A DNA stretch of 64,000 bases, taken from positions 1 to 64,000 of the forward strand of contig JAEULA010000018.1 in assembly GCA_016793165.1 (NCBI GenBank). Reading direction: 5' to 3'. The notes under the pieces were generated by a model, which made no database searches, was not told where the DNA came from, and was given only the letters and a program-made list of their open reading frames with translations. This stretch comes from Alphaproteobacteria bacterium. Lineage in GTDB: Bacteria; Pseudomonadota; Alphaproteobacteria; CACIAM-22H2. Below are positions 25,878 to 35,939 of this stretch, in pieces. Position numbers and translations under genes: made by a program. The first letter of the stretch is position 1, and every line of letters starts with the position of its first letter.

Positions 25878-28800
25878 TCAGCGCAGCACCCATTGGATGA
25901 ACTGCAGGACCGGTTGCGCGGTCGCGAGGGCGCCGGCGAAGGACAGATAACCCACGCTCGCTTTCAGGCCATAGATCTCCGGCAGCTGCGTGATCCCGAC
26001 ATTGGCGCGCCGCAGAGAGCCGCCGTCGAAGACCAGCGTGCCGAGCACGAAGAGGAAAAGCAGCAGCGGCACGAGGCGCATGAACTGGTCGAGGGGCACC
26101 GTGCCGCCCGCCGCGAGGATCGCCTGGCTCAGCAGATAGGGGACAGCGACGCCCGCGCCGAAGACCAGAGCCTTCATGAAGCCGTCCTTGCCCCAGATCA
26201 GGTGGAAGACGTAGCCGAACAGGAACCCCGCGATCACCCAGACGGCGGCGGCGTTGACGAGCGCGGTCACGAGGATGATCACCTGCGAGCCGACGCCCTC
26301 GGTGCCGGCCAGGCCGTAGTCGGGATCGACCATCACGGCGCGGAGCAGCCCGAGCCAGCTCGCTCCGCCCGGCGCTTCGACGCTGCGCAGGTCGACGCGC
26401 AGCAGGATCTGGAACAGCGCCGCGGCGGCGAGCCCGGCCTTGGCGCCGAGCATCGCATTGCGCAGTGGCGTGTCGCCCGGCCCGAAGGCGAGCAGGCGGC
26501 GACGCAGTTCGGCCGGCAATCCCGCGAGGCTTGTCAGCGCCTGCTGGCGCATCGCGACGAGCTGGGCGCGCTGGATCCCGAGCGCGACGGCGCGCAGCTT
26601 GCCCTCGCCGAACGACTTCTCGAGGGCCGACTTGCGCGTTTCCAGAAGGCGCAGCTCGCCAAGCGCGGCGACAAGTCGCTCGCCGTCGCCCGGTGCGGCG
26701 CGCGTCAGTCCGCGCACGGCGTCGGCGTCGAGGACGCGTTCGCTGAAAAGAAGCCAGCCGATGACCATCAGCAGCAGCACGGTCATCGGCTCAGCGATCC
26801 ACAGCGTGAGATAACCCGCGAAAGCCGCGGCGGCGACGTTCGCGAGGCTCCGCGGCAGCTCGAACGGTCCCGCCCGGCCGGGGCGCGCGTCGAAGGCCTG
26901 CATCGCTGCGAAGGGCGCCAGCAGCGCGAGCACGAGCCCGTAGCTCTGGAACACGCGCATCAGCCGGAAGACGAGGCTGTCGGCACCGCCCGGCATCGTA
27001 CCGAGCTGATCGACGACGGGAACCACCACCACGACGCCGAGCGCGAGCAGCACGCGCAGGCCCATCCATCGCCGAAGGCGCTGCGCGATCGCGTCGTCCA
27101 GCATCGCGGCGGCGATCTCGCGCAGGCATCGCAGCACCAGCGCGACGATCACGATGAGGGCGAGCGCCGGCCCGATCCACGCGACGGCTTCAAGCAGCTC
27201 GGGATGCCGCGCCAGCCAGCCGCGGCCGGGGTAGCCGGGCAGCCCCTGGACGAAGCCCGCGATCACCGACACGGCCTCCGCCCCGGGCTCCAGGAGCGGC
27301 ACGAGGAAGATCAGCCAGCCCGCGGTGATCGCCGCCCCGCCGAATCGGCCGTGCGGCGCGGCTGCGGCGAGCAGCCAGTAGGTCGGCGCCCACAAGAGCA
27401 GGAAGCCGATCGCGACCCAGGCGCCGAGCAGCCCGAGGACCAGCGCAGTGAGATCCGCCTCGCGCAGGACCGGCTTGAGCGGCGGAACGAGCATCTCCGC
27501 GATCTCGGCGAGGAGCTCGCCCAATGTCGGCCCGACATCGAACGTCACGGCGCCGGCGATGTTGAGCGCGAGCAGCACAGAGCTCGCGCAGGCGATCAGC
27601 GCGATCGCGAGCAGCGCGGCAGGAAGCCTCCGCAGCCAAGGCCAGCGTCGCGTCCGCACGTCGGAGAGGCACTGCAAGAGCGGCACGGTCAGGAGGACGA
27701 CAACGATCGCCAGGGAGACATGCAGCTGACTCCCCGCCGACCGCTCGGTCACGGGGTCGAAGACGATCTCGTAGAGGTCGAACTGCTGCATCAGCCACCG
27801 CGTGATCCCGAAGATCGGGTCGCGGAGCGCGAAGGCGGAGCCGAAGGCGACGAGCGCCCAGAGCCCGGCGCGCGCGCGGCGGATCCGATCCGGATCGGGC
27901 GCATCGCCGAGATGGCGTTCGAGCGCGACGAGCATCAGGGCGATCGGTGCGACCGCGGCCAGGCCCCACAGCGCCGCCGTCACGAGGTTCGGGAGCAACG
28001 TGGGAAGCGAGCGCCAGGCGGCGAAGACGGAGGCGCGCGCGGGCTCCCGCGGCGCTGCCGATGCCGCCGGCGCGCGCTGGTCGAAATAGCCGCGAAGCAC
28101 GAGGCTGCCGCGGTGCATCGTGCCCGCACCGCCGCGCCAGGTGCGGCGATCGCCGTCGACGGCATCGGCGCCGCGGCCGTCGATCTGCAGCAGCGTGCCG
28201 AAGCCGGCGACAACCAGCTCGTCGCCGGGCGACCAGAGGAAAGACCCGTGGCGGAACTGGCTGAAGTACAGCGACGCGCGCGGCACCGTGTAATGCGTCG
28301 CCAGCATCACGCAGTCGCGATCGCCCCTCTCCGCCGCGACCTCGACCGGCCGCCGCTGGCGCCATTGCGGATCGGCGAGCGACAGCCACCCGTAGATCTC
28401 GGCCTGGAACGTCCGCGCCACGAACTCGGGTCCCCCGAGGGCGTCGTCGCGCGCCCAGTCGACGAACAGGTGATCCGAAGGCAGGCACGCCTCGGCGGTC
28501 ACCTCGACGCTGCCTTCGGCATCGCGGACGAGCGACAACCGCCGGGTCGGGAGCCGATGCGGGTCGGGTGTCGGCGCGGCATCCGGCGGAAGCGGCGCCT
28601 GCCCGAGCTTGAAGCCATCGGCGCCGCCCGCATCCACGCGCGCCGGCTCGGACGTGGGCGCGACACCGAGCGGCACCGCCAGCTCGAGCGTCCAGAGCGC
28701 ACCGCCGGCGACCCACTGCCACGGCCCCGAGCCGGTCGTCCGCTCGGGCAGCGGGCGGTGCAGCCGGACCGCCGCCGCACGCGGCGGCCGCTGCCAGCGC

Positions 28801-29312
28801 TCGCCGAGGAAGCGGAAGCTCCGCCCGGCATCCGGCCACAGGACCTCGTCGAACCAGGTGATCGTCGGAAACGCCCCAAGGCCCGAGGCGTCGCGCACCG
28901 CAAGGCGATTGACGCCATCGCGCAGCACCGGCGTGAAGCTCGCGACCGCCGATTCCGAGCGCCGGGACTCGACCCAGATCCCGTTCACGAACAGCAGCGT
29001 GTCGCGGCCGGCCGGCGCCGTCGTCAGCACGCGCGGGCGGGGATTGCAGACATCGGCCGCGCCGCCGCCAGGCGTCCGCGGCCGGCGCCCCGCCTCCTCG
29101 AGGTCGCGCAGGAGCGGCGGGAACCAGGTCTCGCCCTCCTGGCAGCCGCCGTCGACCGCGAGGAACAGCGGCGAGCCGGAGCGCATCCCGGCCAGGGATG
29201 CCGCCGTGCGAATGATCGCCCCGTGCAGATCGAGCACGACGAGCAGCAGCGCGACGGCCAGAAGGACCTCGCCGCCCCGCACGATCCATCGATACCAGCG
29301 CGTCGTCGACAT
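25878..29312 (-). CDS. Very large multi-pass membrane protein of unknown function
   Basis: A 1144-residue protein I do not recognise. Layout: one membrane segment near 15-35 (VLLAVALLLVVLDLHGAII), a long extracytoplasmic region of roughly 400 residues with several Trp and paired Cys/Pro motifs, then perhaps 14 to 17 further membrane segments from about 440 on. Between two groups of segments lies a charged, helical cytoplasmic piece (ELRLLETRKSALEKSFGEGK) of about 110 residues. The start ATG 29312 was preferred over the frame start 23 codons earlier because it precedes the first membrane segment directly. It is divergent from the hydantoinase genes and 121 bases upstream of the histidine kinase. 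Confidence 0.72.
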   Translation of the reverse strand: MSTTRWYRWIVRGGEVLLAVALLLVVLDLHGAIIRTAASLAGMRSGSPLFLAVDGGCQEGETWFPPLLRDLEEAGRRPRTPGGGAADVCNPRPRVLTTAPAGRDTLLFVNGIWVESRRSESAVASFTPVLRDGVNRLAVRDASGLGAFPTITWFDEVLWPDAGRSFRFLGERWQRPPRAAAVRLHRPLPERTTGSGPWQWVAGGALWTLELAVPLGVAPTSEPARVDAGGADGFKLGQAPLPPDAAPTPDPHRLPTRRLSLVRDAEGSVEVTAEACLPSDHLFVDWARDDALGGPEFVARTFQAEIYGWLSLADPQWRQRRPVEVAAERGDRDCVMLATHYTVPRASLYFSQFRHGSFLWSPGDELVVAGFGTLLQIDGRGADAVDGDRRTWRGGAGTMHRGSLVLRGYFDQRAPAASAAPREPARASVFAAWRSLPTLLPNLVTAALWGLAAVAPIALMLVALERHLGDAPDPDRIRRARAGLWALVAFGSAFALRDPIFGITRWLMQQFDLYEIVFDPVTERSAGSQLHVSLAIVVVLLTVPLLQCLSDVRTRRWPWLRRLPAALLAIALIACASSVLLALNIAGAVTFDVGPTLGELLAEIAEMLVPPLKPVLREADLTALVLGLLGAWVAIGFLLLWAPTYWLLAAAAPHGRFGGAAITAGWLIFLVPLLEPGAEAVSVIAGFVQGLPGYPGRGWLARHPELLEAVAWIGPALALIVIVALVLRCLREIAAAMLDDAIAQRLRRWMGLRVLLALGVVVVVPVVDQLGTMPGGADSLVFRLMRVFQSYGLVLALLAPFAAMQAFDARPGRAGPFELPRSLANVAAAAFAGYLTLWIAEPMTVLLLMVIGWLLFSERVLDADAVRGLTRAAPGDGERLVAALGELRLLETRKSALEKSFGEGKLRAVALGIQRAQLVAMRQQALTSLAGLPAELRRRLLAFGPGDTPLRNAMLGAKAGLAAAALFQILLRVDLRSVEAPGGASWLGLLRAVMVDPDYGLAGTEGVGSQVIILVTALVNAAAVWVIAGFLFGYVFHLIWGKDGFMKALVFGAGVAVPYLLSQAILAAGGTVPLDQFMRLVPLLLFLFVLGTLVFDGGSLRRANVGITQLPEIYGLKASVGYLSFAGALATAQPVLQFIQWVLR

Positions 29313-29497
29313 CGCTTCTTGCCCGCCTCGGCGCCCCGGCGTCGCATCGAGCGCGACGCCGGCGACGACTCCGCAACGCATCGATCATACAACGCGGGCG
29401 TGCCGCTCCGCGCGGCGTTCGTCGCCGCCATCGCGATCCGGTGCTGACGCGACCCGAACGACGTGGTCAGATCTCCCGGTCCCGATGGAGAACGCCG

Positions 29498-31291
29498 ATG
29501 GATGACGCCCGCCCCGCCCCGGCACCGGTCGTGTGCGACCCGGTCACGCTCGAGATCGTCCGCGGCGCGCTGCGGGCGGCGCAGAGCGAGATGGAGGCGC
29601 TGATCGAGCGCACGGCGATGTCGCCCTTCATCCGCGAGAAGAAGGACTTCTTCGCGGCGATCTTCGACGGCGAGGGCCGCCTCGTGGTCGGCTCGACCCT
29701 GCCGGCCTTCGGCGACATCGTCGGGCCCGTGCTCGGCGACTACCCGCTGGCCTCGATGAGACCGGGCGATCTCTACTGGTACAACGACTGCTATGCCTCG
29801 AAGGGCGCGGTGAGCCACACGCCCGATCAGGTCTTCCTCGCGCCGGTCTTTGCCGAGGGGCAGCTCGTGGCCTTCACCCATGCCTGGGCGCATTTTCAGG
29901 ACGTGGGGGGGCTGCGTCCCGGCTCGCTGTCGCCGGAATGCACGGACATCTTCCAAGAGGGCACGATCGTGCCGCCGATGCGCCTCGAGCGCGGCGGCGT
30001 GCGCAACGACGAGGCGATGCGCATCTTCCTGCGCAACTCGCGCTTCCCCGCGATGATCCAGGGCGACCTGCGCGCCGCGATCGCCGCGGTGCGGCTGGGG
30101 GAGCGGCGCATCGGCGAGCTCTGTGCGCGCTTCGGCACCGCGCGTCTCGTCGACGCCTGCCGCCAGCTGATCGAACGCAGCGGCAAGGCGATGCGCGAGC
30201 GCTTCCGCGCCATCGCGCCGGTCGGCAGCCACAGCTTCACCGACAAGATCGATTCGGACGGCCAGGGCCACGGCCCGATCCACCTGCGCTACCGCCTCGA
30301 CGTGACGCCGACGCGCATCGAGCTCGACACGACGGCGAGCGACGACCAGGTTCCCGGGCCGGTGAACTTCCTGATGGCCAAGGAGGTGCCGTGCATGGTG
30401 TTCGGCGCCTACCTGCTCGGCGGCCAGGAGGAGCATCTGCTGAACCAGGGCGCGCTCGAGGTCATCGACGAGGTCAAGCTGCGCGAGGGCTCGTTCCTGC
30501 AGCCGCGCTGGCCGGCCCCGCTCGGCCTGCGCGGCGTCACGCTGATGCGCAACGTCGCGGCCTGCCTCGGCCTGGTGAACGTCGCCACCCGCGGCAAGGC
30601 GCCCGCCGCGCACAGCGCCTACGTGATCTGGTACATCCGCGGCCGCAAGGACGACGGCGCGCTGTTCCTGATGACCGACGGCGTGGGCGTCGGCTACGGC
30701 GCGCGACCCGAGTACGACGGCATCGATGCCGTCTACCTGATCGCGCAGGAGAACTACCCGGCGGAGTTCCTCGACGCGATCTACCCCGTGCGGCTCAGGC
30801 GCTACGCGATCAATCCCGACACCGGCGGCCCCGGCCGCTGGCGCGGCGGCTGCGGCATCATCCGCGAGATCGAGGTGCTGGCGCCGGAGGCGATGGTGTC
30901 GGTGCGCATCGACGGCGTCGAGAACCCGCCCTGGGGCGTCGCCGGCGGGCGCAGCGGCGGCAGCGGCCGCGCCGTGATCAATCCCGGCCGCGCCGACGAG
31001 CGCGTCGTGCCGCCGATCTCGGACAGCCACATCGTCAAGCGCGGCGATGTCATCCGCATCGAGACCGGCGGCGGCGGCGGCTGGGGCGATCCCTTCGACC
31101 GCGAGCCGGCGCGCGTCCTGACCGATATCCGCGGCGGCTTCGTCAGCCGCGAGGCGGCGGCCCGCGACTACGGCGTGGCCCTCACCGCCGACGGCCGCGC
31201 CGTCGACGAGGCCGCCACTGCGGCGCTGCGCGCCAAGCGCCCGCCGACGAAGCTCTTCCACCGCAAGACATACGCGGACTCGTTGACGTGA
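29498..31291 (+). CDS. Hydantoinase B/oxoprolinase family subunit
   Basis: B subunit (597 residues) of an ATP-dependent hydantoinase, oxoprolinase or acetone-carboxylase-like enzyme. Family blocks are DPVTLEIVRGALRAAQSEME at the start, ERTAMSPFIREKKDFFAAIF, HPD-like segment GAVSHTPDQVFLAPVF, GRWRGGCGIIREIEV and the Gly run GGGGGWGDPFDREP near the C-terminus. The ATG at 29498 fits relatives; the open frame extends 19 codons upstream. The A subunit follows after 164 bases, in the less common order B then A. Substrate, likely a cyclic amide, is not readable. Confidence 0.94.
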   Translation: MDDARPAPAPVVCDPVTLEIVRGALRAAQSEMEALIERTAMSPFIREKKDFFAAIFDGEGRLVVGSTLPAFGDIVGPVLGDYPLASMRPGDLYWYNDCYASKGAVSHTPDQVFLAPVFAEGQLVAFTHAWAHFQDVGGLRPGSLSPECTDIFQEGTIVPPMRLERGGVRNDEAMRIFLRNSRFPAMIQGDLRAAIAAVRLGERRIGELCARFGTARLVDACRQLIERSGKAMRERFRAIAPVGSHSFTDKIDSDGQGHGPIHLRYRLDVTPTRIELDTTASDDQVPGPVNFLMAKEVPCMVFGAYLLGGQEEHLLNQGALEVIDEVKLREGSFLQPRWPAPLGLRGVTLMRNVAACLGLVNVATRGKAPAAHSAYVIWYIRGRKDDGALFLMTDGVGVGYGARPEYDGIDAVYLIAQENYPAEFLDAIYPVRLRRYAINPDTGGPGRWRGGCGIIREIEVLAPEAMVSVRIDGVENPPWGVAGGRSGGSGRAVINPGRADERVVPPISDSHIVKRGDVIRIETGGGGGWGDPFDREPARVLTDIRGGFVSREAAARDYGVALTADGRAVDEAATAALRAKRPPTKLFHRKTYADSLT

Positions 31292-31455
31292 GCCTTCGCC
31301 GGCAAGCGCCGCCGCGCGCCCTCCCCGGCGAGCCGCACCGCGGATGGCTGGACCGGGAGCGCCGCCGCGGGCATCACCCCCATTCCCCTCGCCCCGATCC
31401 TCTCCCGCACGTTTCGCGCGGGGCGACCCAGTCAGACGCATCCACCTGAGTTCTC

Positions 31456-33519
31456 ATGCCCGACACATCCCCCGCTCCGCATCTCCTCGTCGGCGTCGAT
31501 ACCGGCGGCACCTTCACAGACGTGACGCTGCTCGACCCCGCCTCGGGGCGCATCGTCACGGCCAAGACCTCGTCGACACCGCAGGACCCGTCGCTCGGCT
31601 TCATCAACGGCATCGCCGACGTGCTCGCCAAGGCCGCGGGTGCCGACACCGCGATCGCGCGCGTGCTGCACGGCACGACCGTGGCGACGAACATGATCCT
31701 CGAGGGAAAGGGCGCGGTTGCCGGACTCATCACCACGATGGGCTTCCGCCACGTGCTCGAGATCGGCCGCCAGGACATCCCCCGCCGCGCGAACATGTTC
31801 TGGTGGCAGAAGCCCGCGCGCCCCGTGCCGCCGGAGCGGATCCACGAGGTCGCCGGACGGCTCGGCCCGGACGGCAGCGAGGTCGAGGCGCTCGACGAGC
31901 AGGCGGTGCGCGCGGCCGCGCGCGCGCTCAAGGCCGAGGGCGTCGAGGCGATCGCGATCTGCTTCCTGCACAGCTACACCAATGCCGCGCACGAGAAGCG
32001 CGCCGAGGCGATCGTGCGCGAGGAGCACCCGTCCGCGCTCGTCTCGCGATCGAGCGAGGTCCTGCCGGTGTTCCGCGAGTACGAGCGGAGCATGGCGACG
32101 ATCCTCAACGTCTACGTCATGCCCGTCGTCTCGGCCTATGTCGCGAAGCTCGAGGCGCGGCTGACCGAACGCCGCGTGGAAGCGCCGCTGCTGCTGATGA
32201 AATCGAGCGGCGGCGTGGCCGGAAGTGCCGCGATCCGCAAGGCGCCGGTCGAGACCGCCCTGTCGGGTCCCGCCGCCGGCGCCGTCGGCATGGCCTTCGT
32301 GGGCGACGCTGCGGGCTTCAGGGACCTGATCGGCGTCGATATCGGCGGCACGTCCGCCGACATCAGCCTGATCAAGGACGGCGCCCCCAGCGTCACGATG
32401 ACCGGCCATGTCGGCGAGTGGCCGCTGTCACTGCCGATGGTCGACATCGTCACGATCGGCGCGGGCGGCGGCTCGATCGCCCGCGTCACCCGGGACGGCA
32501 CGCTCGCGGTCGGCCCGCAGAGCGCGGGCGCAGCGCCGGGGCCGGTCTCCTACAAGCGCGGCGGCACCGAGCCGACCGTGACCGACGCGCATCTCGTGCT
32601 GGGACACCTGCCGCCCTATCTGCTCGACGGCAGTTTCGAGCTCGACGTCGAGGGCGCGCGCCGCGCCATCGCGACGAAGATCGCCGAGCCGCTCGGCCTC
32701 GACCTGCTCGCCGCCGCGCGCGGCATCCTCGCCATCGCCGACCACAACATGGTCGGCGCCATCCGCATCGTCTCCGTCGAGCGCGGCCACGACCCGCGCG
32801 ACTTCGCCCTCGTGCCGTTCGGCGGGGCCGGCCCGCTGCATGGCGGTGCGCTCGCGCGGCTGCTCGGGATGAAGACGATCCTCGTCCCGCCGTCGCCGGG
32901 CGTGCTCTCGGCGCTCGGCCTGCTCGTCTCCAATCTCAAGTCGGAGTTCGCGCGGACCTGCCTTCAGAAGCCCGGCACCGCCGATCTCGCTCAGATCGGC
33001 GCCGTGTTCGGCGAGCTGCAGCGCGACGCCGAGACCTGGTTCGCGCACGAGCGCGTGCCCGCCGCCGACCGCCGCATCGTCTGGGCCGCGAGCCTGCGCT
33101 ACGAGCACCAGGGCTTCGAGCTCACCGTCGAATGGCCGGGGCGTCATGTCGACGCGGCCGCCGTCGCCGAGACGATCCGCCGCTTCCACGATCTGCACCG
33201 CCGCCTCTACAGCTTCGCGCAGGAGGATACGCCGGTGGAAATCGTCACGCTGCGCGTCGACGCCATCGGCCTGCTGCCGCGCCCGCACCTCGCCACGCTG
33301 GCCGAGAACCGGAACATCGCGCGCGCGCGCGTCGGCGAGCAGCGCGTCGCGCTCGAGACCGGGACGGTCAGCGCACCGATCTACGACCGCACGAGGCTCG
33401 GCGCCGGCGCGGTGATCGAGGGCCCGGCGATCATCACCCAGCTGGATGCGACGACGCTTCTGCTTCCGGGGCAGCGCGCCGAGGTGCATCCGTCGGCGAG
33501 CCTGGTCGTGCGCGAGTGA
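31456..33519 (+). CDS. Hydantoinase A/oxoprolinase family subunit
   Basis: A subunit (687 residues) with an actin-like ATP-binding fold. The phosphate-1 motif is VGVDTGGTFTDV around residues 12-23; phosphate-2 is VDIGGTSADISLI near 295; VTIGAGGGSIARV and FGGAGPLHGGALA are further family marks. It pairs with the B subunit just upstream to hydrolyse a cyclic amide or carboxylate a substrate at the cost of ATP. There is no transporter in immediate contact, though the binding-protein array begins 478 bases on. Confidence 0.95.
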   Translation: MPDTSPAPHLLVGVDTGGTFTDVTLLDPASGRIVTAKTSSTPQDPSLGFINGIADVLAKAAGADTAIARVLHGTTVATNMILEGKGAVAGLITTMGFRHVLEIGRQDIPRRANMFWWQKPARPVPPERIHEVAGRLGPDGSEVEALDEQAVRAAARALKAEGVEAIAICFLHSYTNAAHEKRAEAIVREEHPSALVSRSSEVLPVFREYERSMATILNVYVMPVVSAYVAKLEARLTERRVEAPLLLMKSSGGVAGSAAIRKAPVETALSGPAAGAVGMAFVGDAAGFRDLIGVDIGGTSADISLIKDGAPSVTMTGHVGEWPLSLPMVDIVTIGAGGGSIARVTRDGTLAVGPQSAGAAPGPVSYKRGGTEPTVTDAHLVLGHLPPYLLDGSFELDVEGARRAIATKIAEPLGLDLLAAARGILAIADHNMVGAIRIVSVERGHDPRDFALVPFGGAGPLHGGALARLLGMKTILVPPSPGVLSALGLLVSNLKSEFARTCLQKPGTADLAQIGAVFGELQRDAETWFAHERVPAADRRIVWAASLRYEHQGFELTVEWPGRHVDAAAVAETIRRFHDLHRRLYSFAQEDTPVEIVTLRVDAIGLLPRPHLATLAENRNIARARVGEQRVALETGTVSAPIYDRTRLGAGAVIEGPAIITQLDATTLLLPGQRAEVHPSASLVVRE

Positions 33520-33934
33520 ACGCGGCGGGGCGATGGCGGATGCCGCGCCCCGACGGTGCCGCTCCGCGCCCACGGCTCGGCCCGGGCCCGTCGTCCGGTA
33601 CTTCCATCACGCAAAAGCGACCGGGACGGCCATCTGCGGCATCGACCCGGCGCCCCGATGCCGTCAGGCTACGGTGAACGGCGGCCGGCGCGGTTGCGGG
33701 AACCGGGTCGGGACCGCCGATGCAGGGGATTCGCCGGAGACGACCTTCGCGCGATTGCGATGGTCGCGGATCCGGGAGGGGCGGAATGAATCTGCGAGAC
33801 GTGATCGCGCGCCCTGGGCGAGCGACCCGGACTGCGATGGCCAATCCCCACGGGAATCCCGGATGACGTCGCGATCGATGACGACGACCCGCGCGGCCGT
33901 TCGGTCGGCGCCGGGCGTCGCGGCTGGCGCCCCT
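33520..33934. other. Intergenic stretch before the binding-protein array
   Basis: About 415 bases between hydantoinase A and the remnant of an array gene. It has several open shadow frames but no recognisable protein, no clear promoter and no strong hairpin. Some of it may be the unrecognisable body of the decayed binding-protein gene whose last codons survive at 33935. Confidence 0.4.
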
Positions 33935-34000
33935 GCGCGCGCCCTCGGCGCGACCGTTCCGGCATCGCTCCCGGCTGGCGCCGACGAGGTGATCGAATGA
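33935..34000 (+). pseudogene. 3' remnant of an ABC_sub_bind gene
   Basis: The last 21 codons read ARALGATVPASLPAGADEVI-E then stop, matching the ends of the intact array genes (for example ARALGLTIPASVLAAADEVI-E). Upstream the reading loses all similarity. The TGA overlaps the ATG of the first intact gene in the same ATGA arrangement as the other junctions. This is best read as what is left of one more array member. Confidence 0.7.
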
Positions 34001-34983
34001 AGCGGCGCCCGTTCATGGCTCTCGTCGGTGGCGCAATCGCGTCGCCGCACGTCGCGCGGGCGCAGCAGCAAGGCGCGCCGCGGCGGATCGGCGCGTTGCT
34101 GGGACCCTCCGAAAGCGATCGGGCGGGCCAGGAGCGTTTCGAGGCGTTCCGGAAGGGGCTGCGCGAGCTGGGATGGATGGAAGGCGCCAACATCCGTCTC
34201 GATGTCCGTTGGGGCGCCGGCGACGCGGCGCGCGCCCTGACCCTGGCGAGGGCGCTGGTGGACAGCGGTCCCGACGTGATCCTCGGCACCAGCACCCCGC
34301 CGATGCGCGCCCTCAGGCAGACGACCCAGACGATTCCGATCGTGTTCGCCGGCGTCGCCGATCCTGTCGGGGACGGCCTCGTCGCGAGCCTGTCGAGACC
34401 CGGCGGCAACGTCACCGGCTTCAGCAGCTTCGAGCCCGCCATCGCCGGGAAATGGCTGCAGATCCTCAAGCAGATCTCGCCCGACGTCACGCGCGTCGGG
34501 GCGATCTTCAATCCGGACACCGCCCCTCACCAGCTCTTCATGCCGGCACTCGGCCAGGCCGCCTCCGCTCTCGGCGTGACGCTGGTTCCCGCCACCGTTC
34601 GCGAACCGCCGGCGATCGACCCCGCGATCGCCGCGCTTCGCCGGGTGCCCGGCACCGGAATGGTGGTGATGCCCGACTCCTTCACCTCCCGTCATCGCGC
34701 GCTCCTCATCGAGGCGGCGACCCGCCATCGGGCGCCCACCGTCTATGCCCTCCGCTCGTTCCCGGACGAGGGCGGCCTGGTGTCCTACGGCTCGGACTTC
34801 GCCGACCAGCACCATCGCGCTGCCACGTATGTCGACCGCATCCTCAAGGGCACGAAACCGGCCGATCTGCCGGTCCAGGTCCCGGCCAAGTTCGAGCTCG
34901 TCGTCAACCTGAAGACCGCGAAGGCGCTCGGGCTCGATATGCCGCCCGCGCTGACTGCCGCCGCCGACGAGGTGATCGAGTGA
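33997..34983 (+). CDS. ABC_sub_bind family periplasmic protein, array copy 1
   Basis: A 328-residue binding protein of the ABC_sub_bind family (TrpX-like, COG2984 type). Leader MKRRPFMALVGGAIASPHVA ends near RAQQ. The mature part starts RIGALLGPSESDRAG, with ELGWMEGANIRLDVRWGAGD, DPVGDGLVASLSRPGGNVTG and YVDRILKGTKPADLPVQVPA as hallmark blocks. The ATG overlaps the stop of the remnant before it. It is less like copies 2-4 than they are to each other. Ligand unknown; relatives bind amino acids or aromatic compounds. Confidence 0.9.
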   Translation: MKRRPFMALVGGAIASPHVARAQQQGAPRRIGALLGPSESDRAGQERFEAFRKGLRELGWMEGANIRLDVRWGAGDAARALTLARALVDSGPDVILGTSTPPMRALRQTTQTIPIVFAGVADPVGDGLVASLSRPGGNVTGFSSFEPAIAGKWLQILKQISPDVTRVGAIFNPDTAPHQLFMPALGQAASALGVTLVPATVREPPAIDPAIAALRRVPGTGMVVMPDSFTSRHRALLIEAATRHRAPTVYALRSFPDEGGLVSYGSDFADQHHRAATYVDRILKGTKPADLPVQVPAKFELVVNLKTAKALGLDMPPALTAAADEVIE

Positions 34984-35939
34984 TCGCACGCCGCGCCCTC
35001 GGGTTGGCTGCCGCATCGGCGCCCCTCGCCAGCAGCCTACGCGCCGCCGATCCGGCGCGAATCGCGGTCGTGCTCTCCGGCACGCCGCAAACGCATGACG
35101 TCTTTCTCGCCGCATTCCGCCGCGGCTTGGCCGTGGCGCGGGTTGTCGAGGGGCGAGACGTCGTGCTCGACATCCACTATCTCGAGGGCGATCTGTCGCG
35201 CGTGCCGACGCTCGCCGAGGCGATCGTGCGTGGCCATCCTCGGATCATCGTCGTCACGTCGACGCCCGTCATCCTCGGCCTGCGCAAGGCGACGACCACG
35301 GTCCCGATCGTCATGGTGACGTCCAGCGATCCGATCGGGACGGGACTGGCGGCGTCGCTGGCCCGTCCGGGCGGCAACGTCACCGGGCTCTCCAACCAAA
35401 GCTTCGATCTGATCGAGAGGCAGCTCGCGCTCACAATGGAGATGCTGCCCCATGCGCGTCGCGTGCTCGGTCTGGGAGGCGCCGCCTCGCAGACCGAATC
35501 GGAGTTCTTGCGCATCGCGACGAGGCTCGGGATCGCCGGCCGCGCCTTCGTCATCGAGGACCGCCTGGATTTCGACCGCATGCGCGCGGCGATCGCGGCG
35601 AACCGTCCCGACGCCCTGTTCGTGCTCAGCGACCCGGTCGCGGTCGCGCAGCGCCGGATGATCGTCGCGATCTCCGAGGAGGCGAAGCTGCCGGTGATCG
35701 GCCCGTTTCGCGAATTCGCTGAGCTCGGCGGGCTGGCGAGCTACGGCACGAACCTGATCGCCTCCTGGGAGCGTTCCGCCGGTTTCGTCGACCGCATCCT
35801 CAAGGGCGCCAATCCCGCGGAGATGCCGATCGAGCAGCCGACGCGCTTCGAGCTGATCATCAACTTGAAGACCGCGCGCGCGCTCGGCCTGACGATTCCC
35901 GCGTCGGTCCTCGCCGCCGCCGACGAGGTGATCGAGTGA
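34980..35939 (+). CDS. ABC_sub_bind family periplasmic protein, array copy 2
   Basis: A 319-residue family member starting at GTG 34980 inside the stop of copy 1. Leader MIARRALGLAAASAPLASSL, then ADPARIAVVLSGTPQTHDVF, shared almost to the base with copy 3. Central block LARPGGNVTGLSN and the C-terminal RILKGANPAEMPIEQPTRFE are conserved; the stretch in between, which shapes the binding cleft, differs (SFDLIERQLALTMEMLPHAR). Open frames starting further upstream are shadows of copy 1. Confidence 0.88.
   Translation: MIARRALGLAAASAPLASSLRAADPARIAVVLSGTPQTHDVFLAAFRRGLAVARVVEGRDVVLDIHYLEGDLSRVPTLAEAIVRGHPRIIVVTSTPVILGLRKATTTVPIVMVTSSDPIGTGLAASLARPGGNVTGLSNQSFDLIERQLALTMEMLPHARRVLGLGGAASQTESEFLRIATRLGIAGRAFVIEDRLDFDRMRAAIAANRPDALFVLSDPVAVAQRRMIVAISEEAKLPVIGPFREFAELGGLASYGTNLIASWERSAGFVDRILKGANPAEMPIEQPTRFELIINLKTARALGLTIPASVLAAADEVIE

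Noticed and set aside
25821..29447. 1208-codon open frame on the + strand opposite the giant membrane protein
   Set aside because: Its translation is low-complexity, rich in Arg, Glu and His with no membrane or family pattern; the opposite strand encodes a coherent membrane protein. It is a high-GC shadow.
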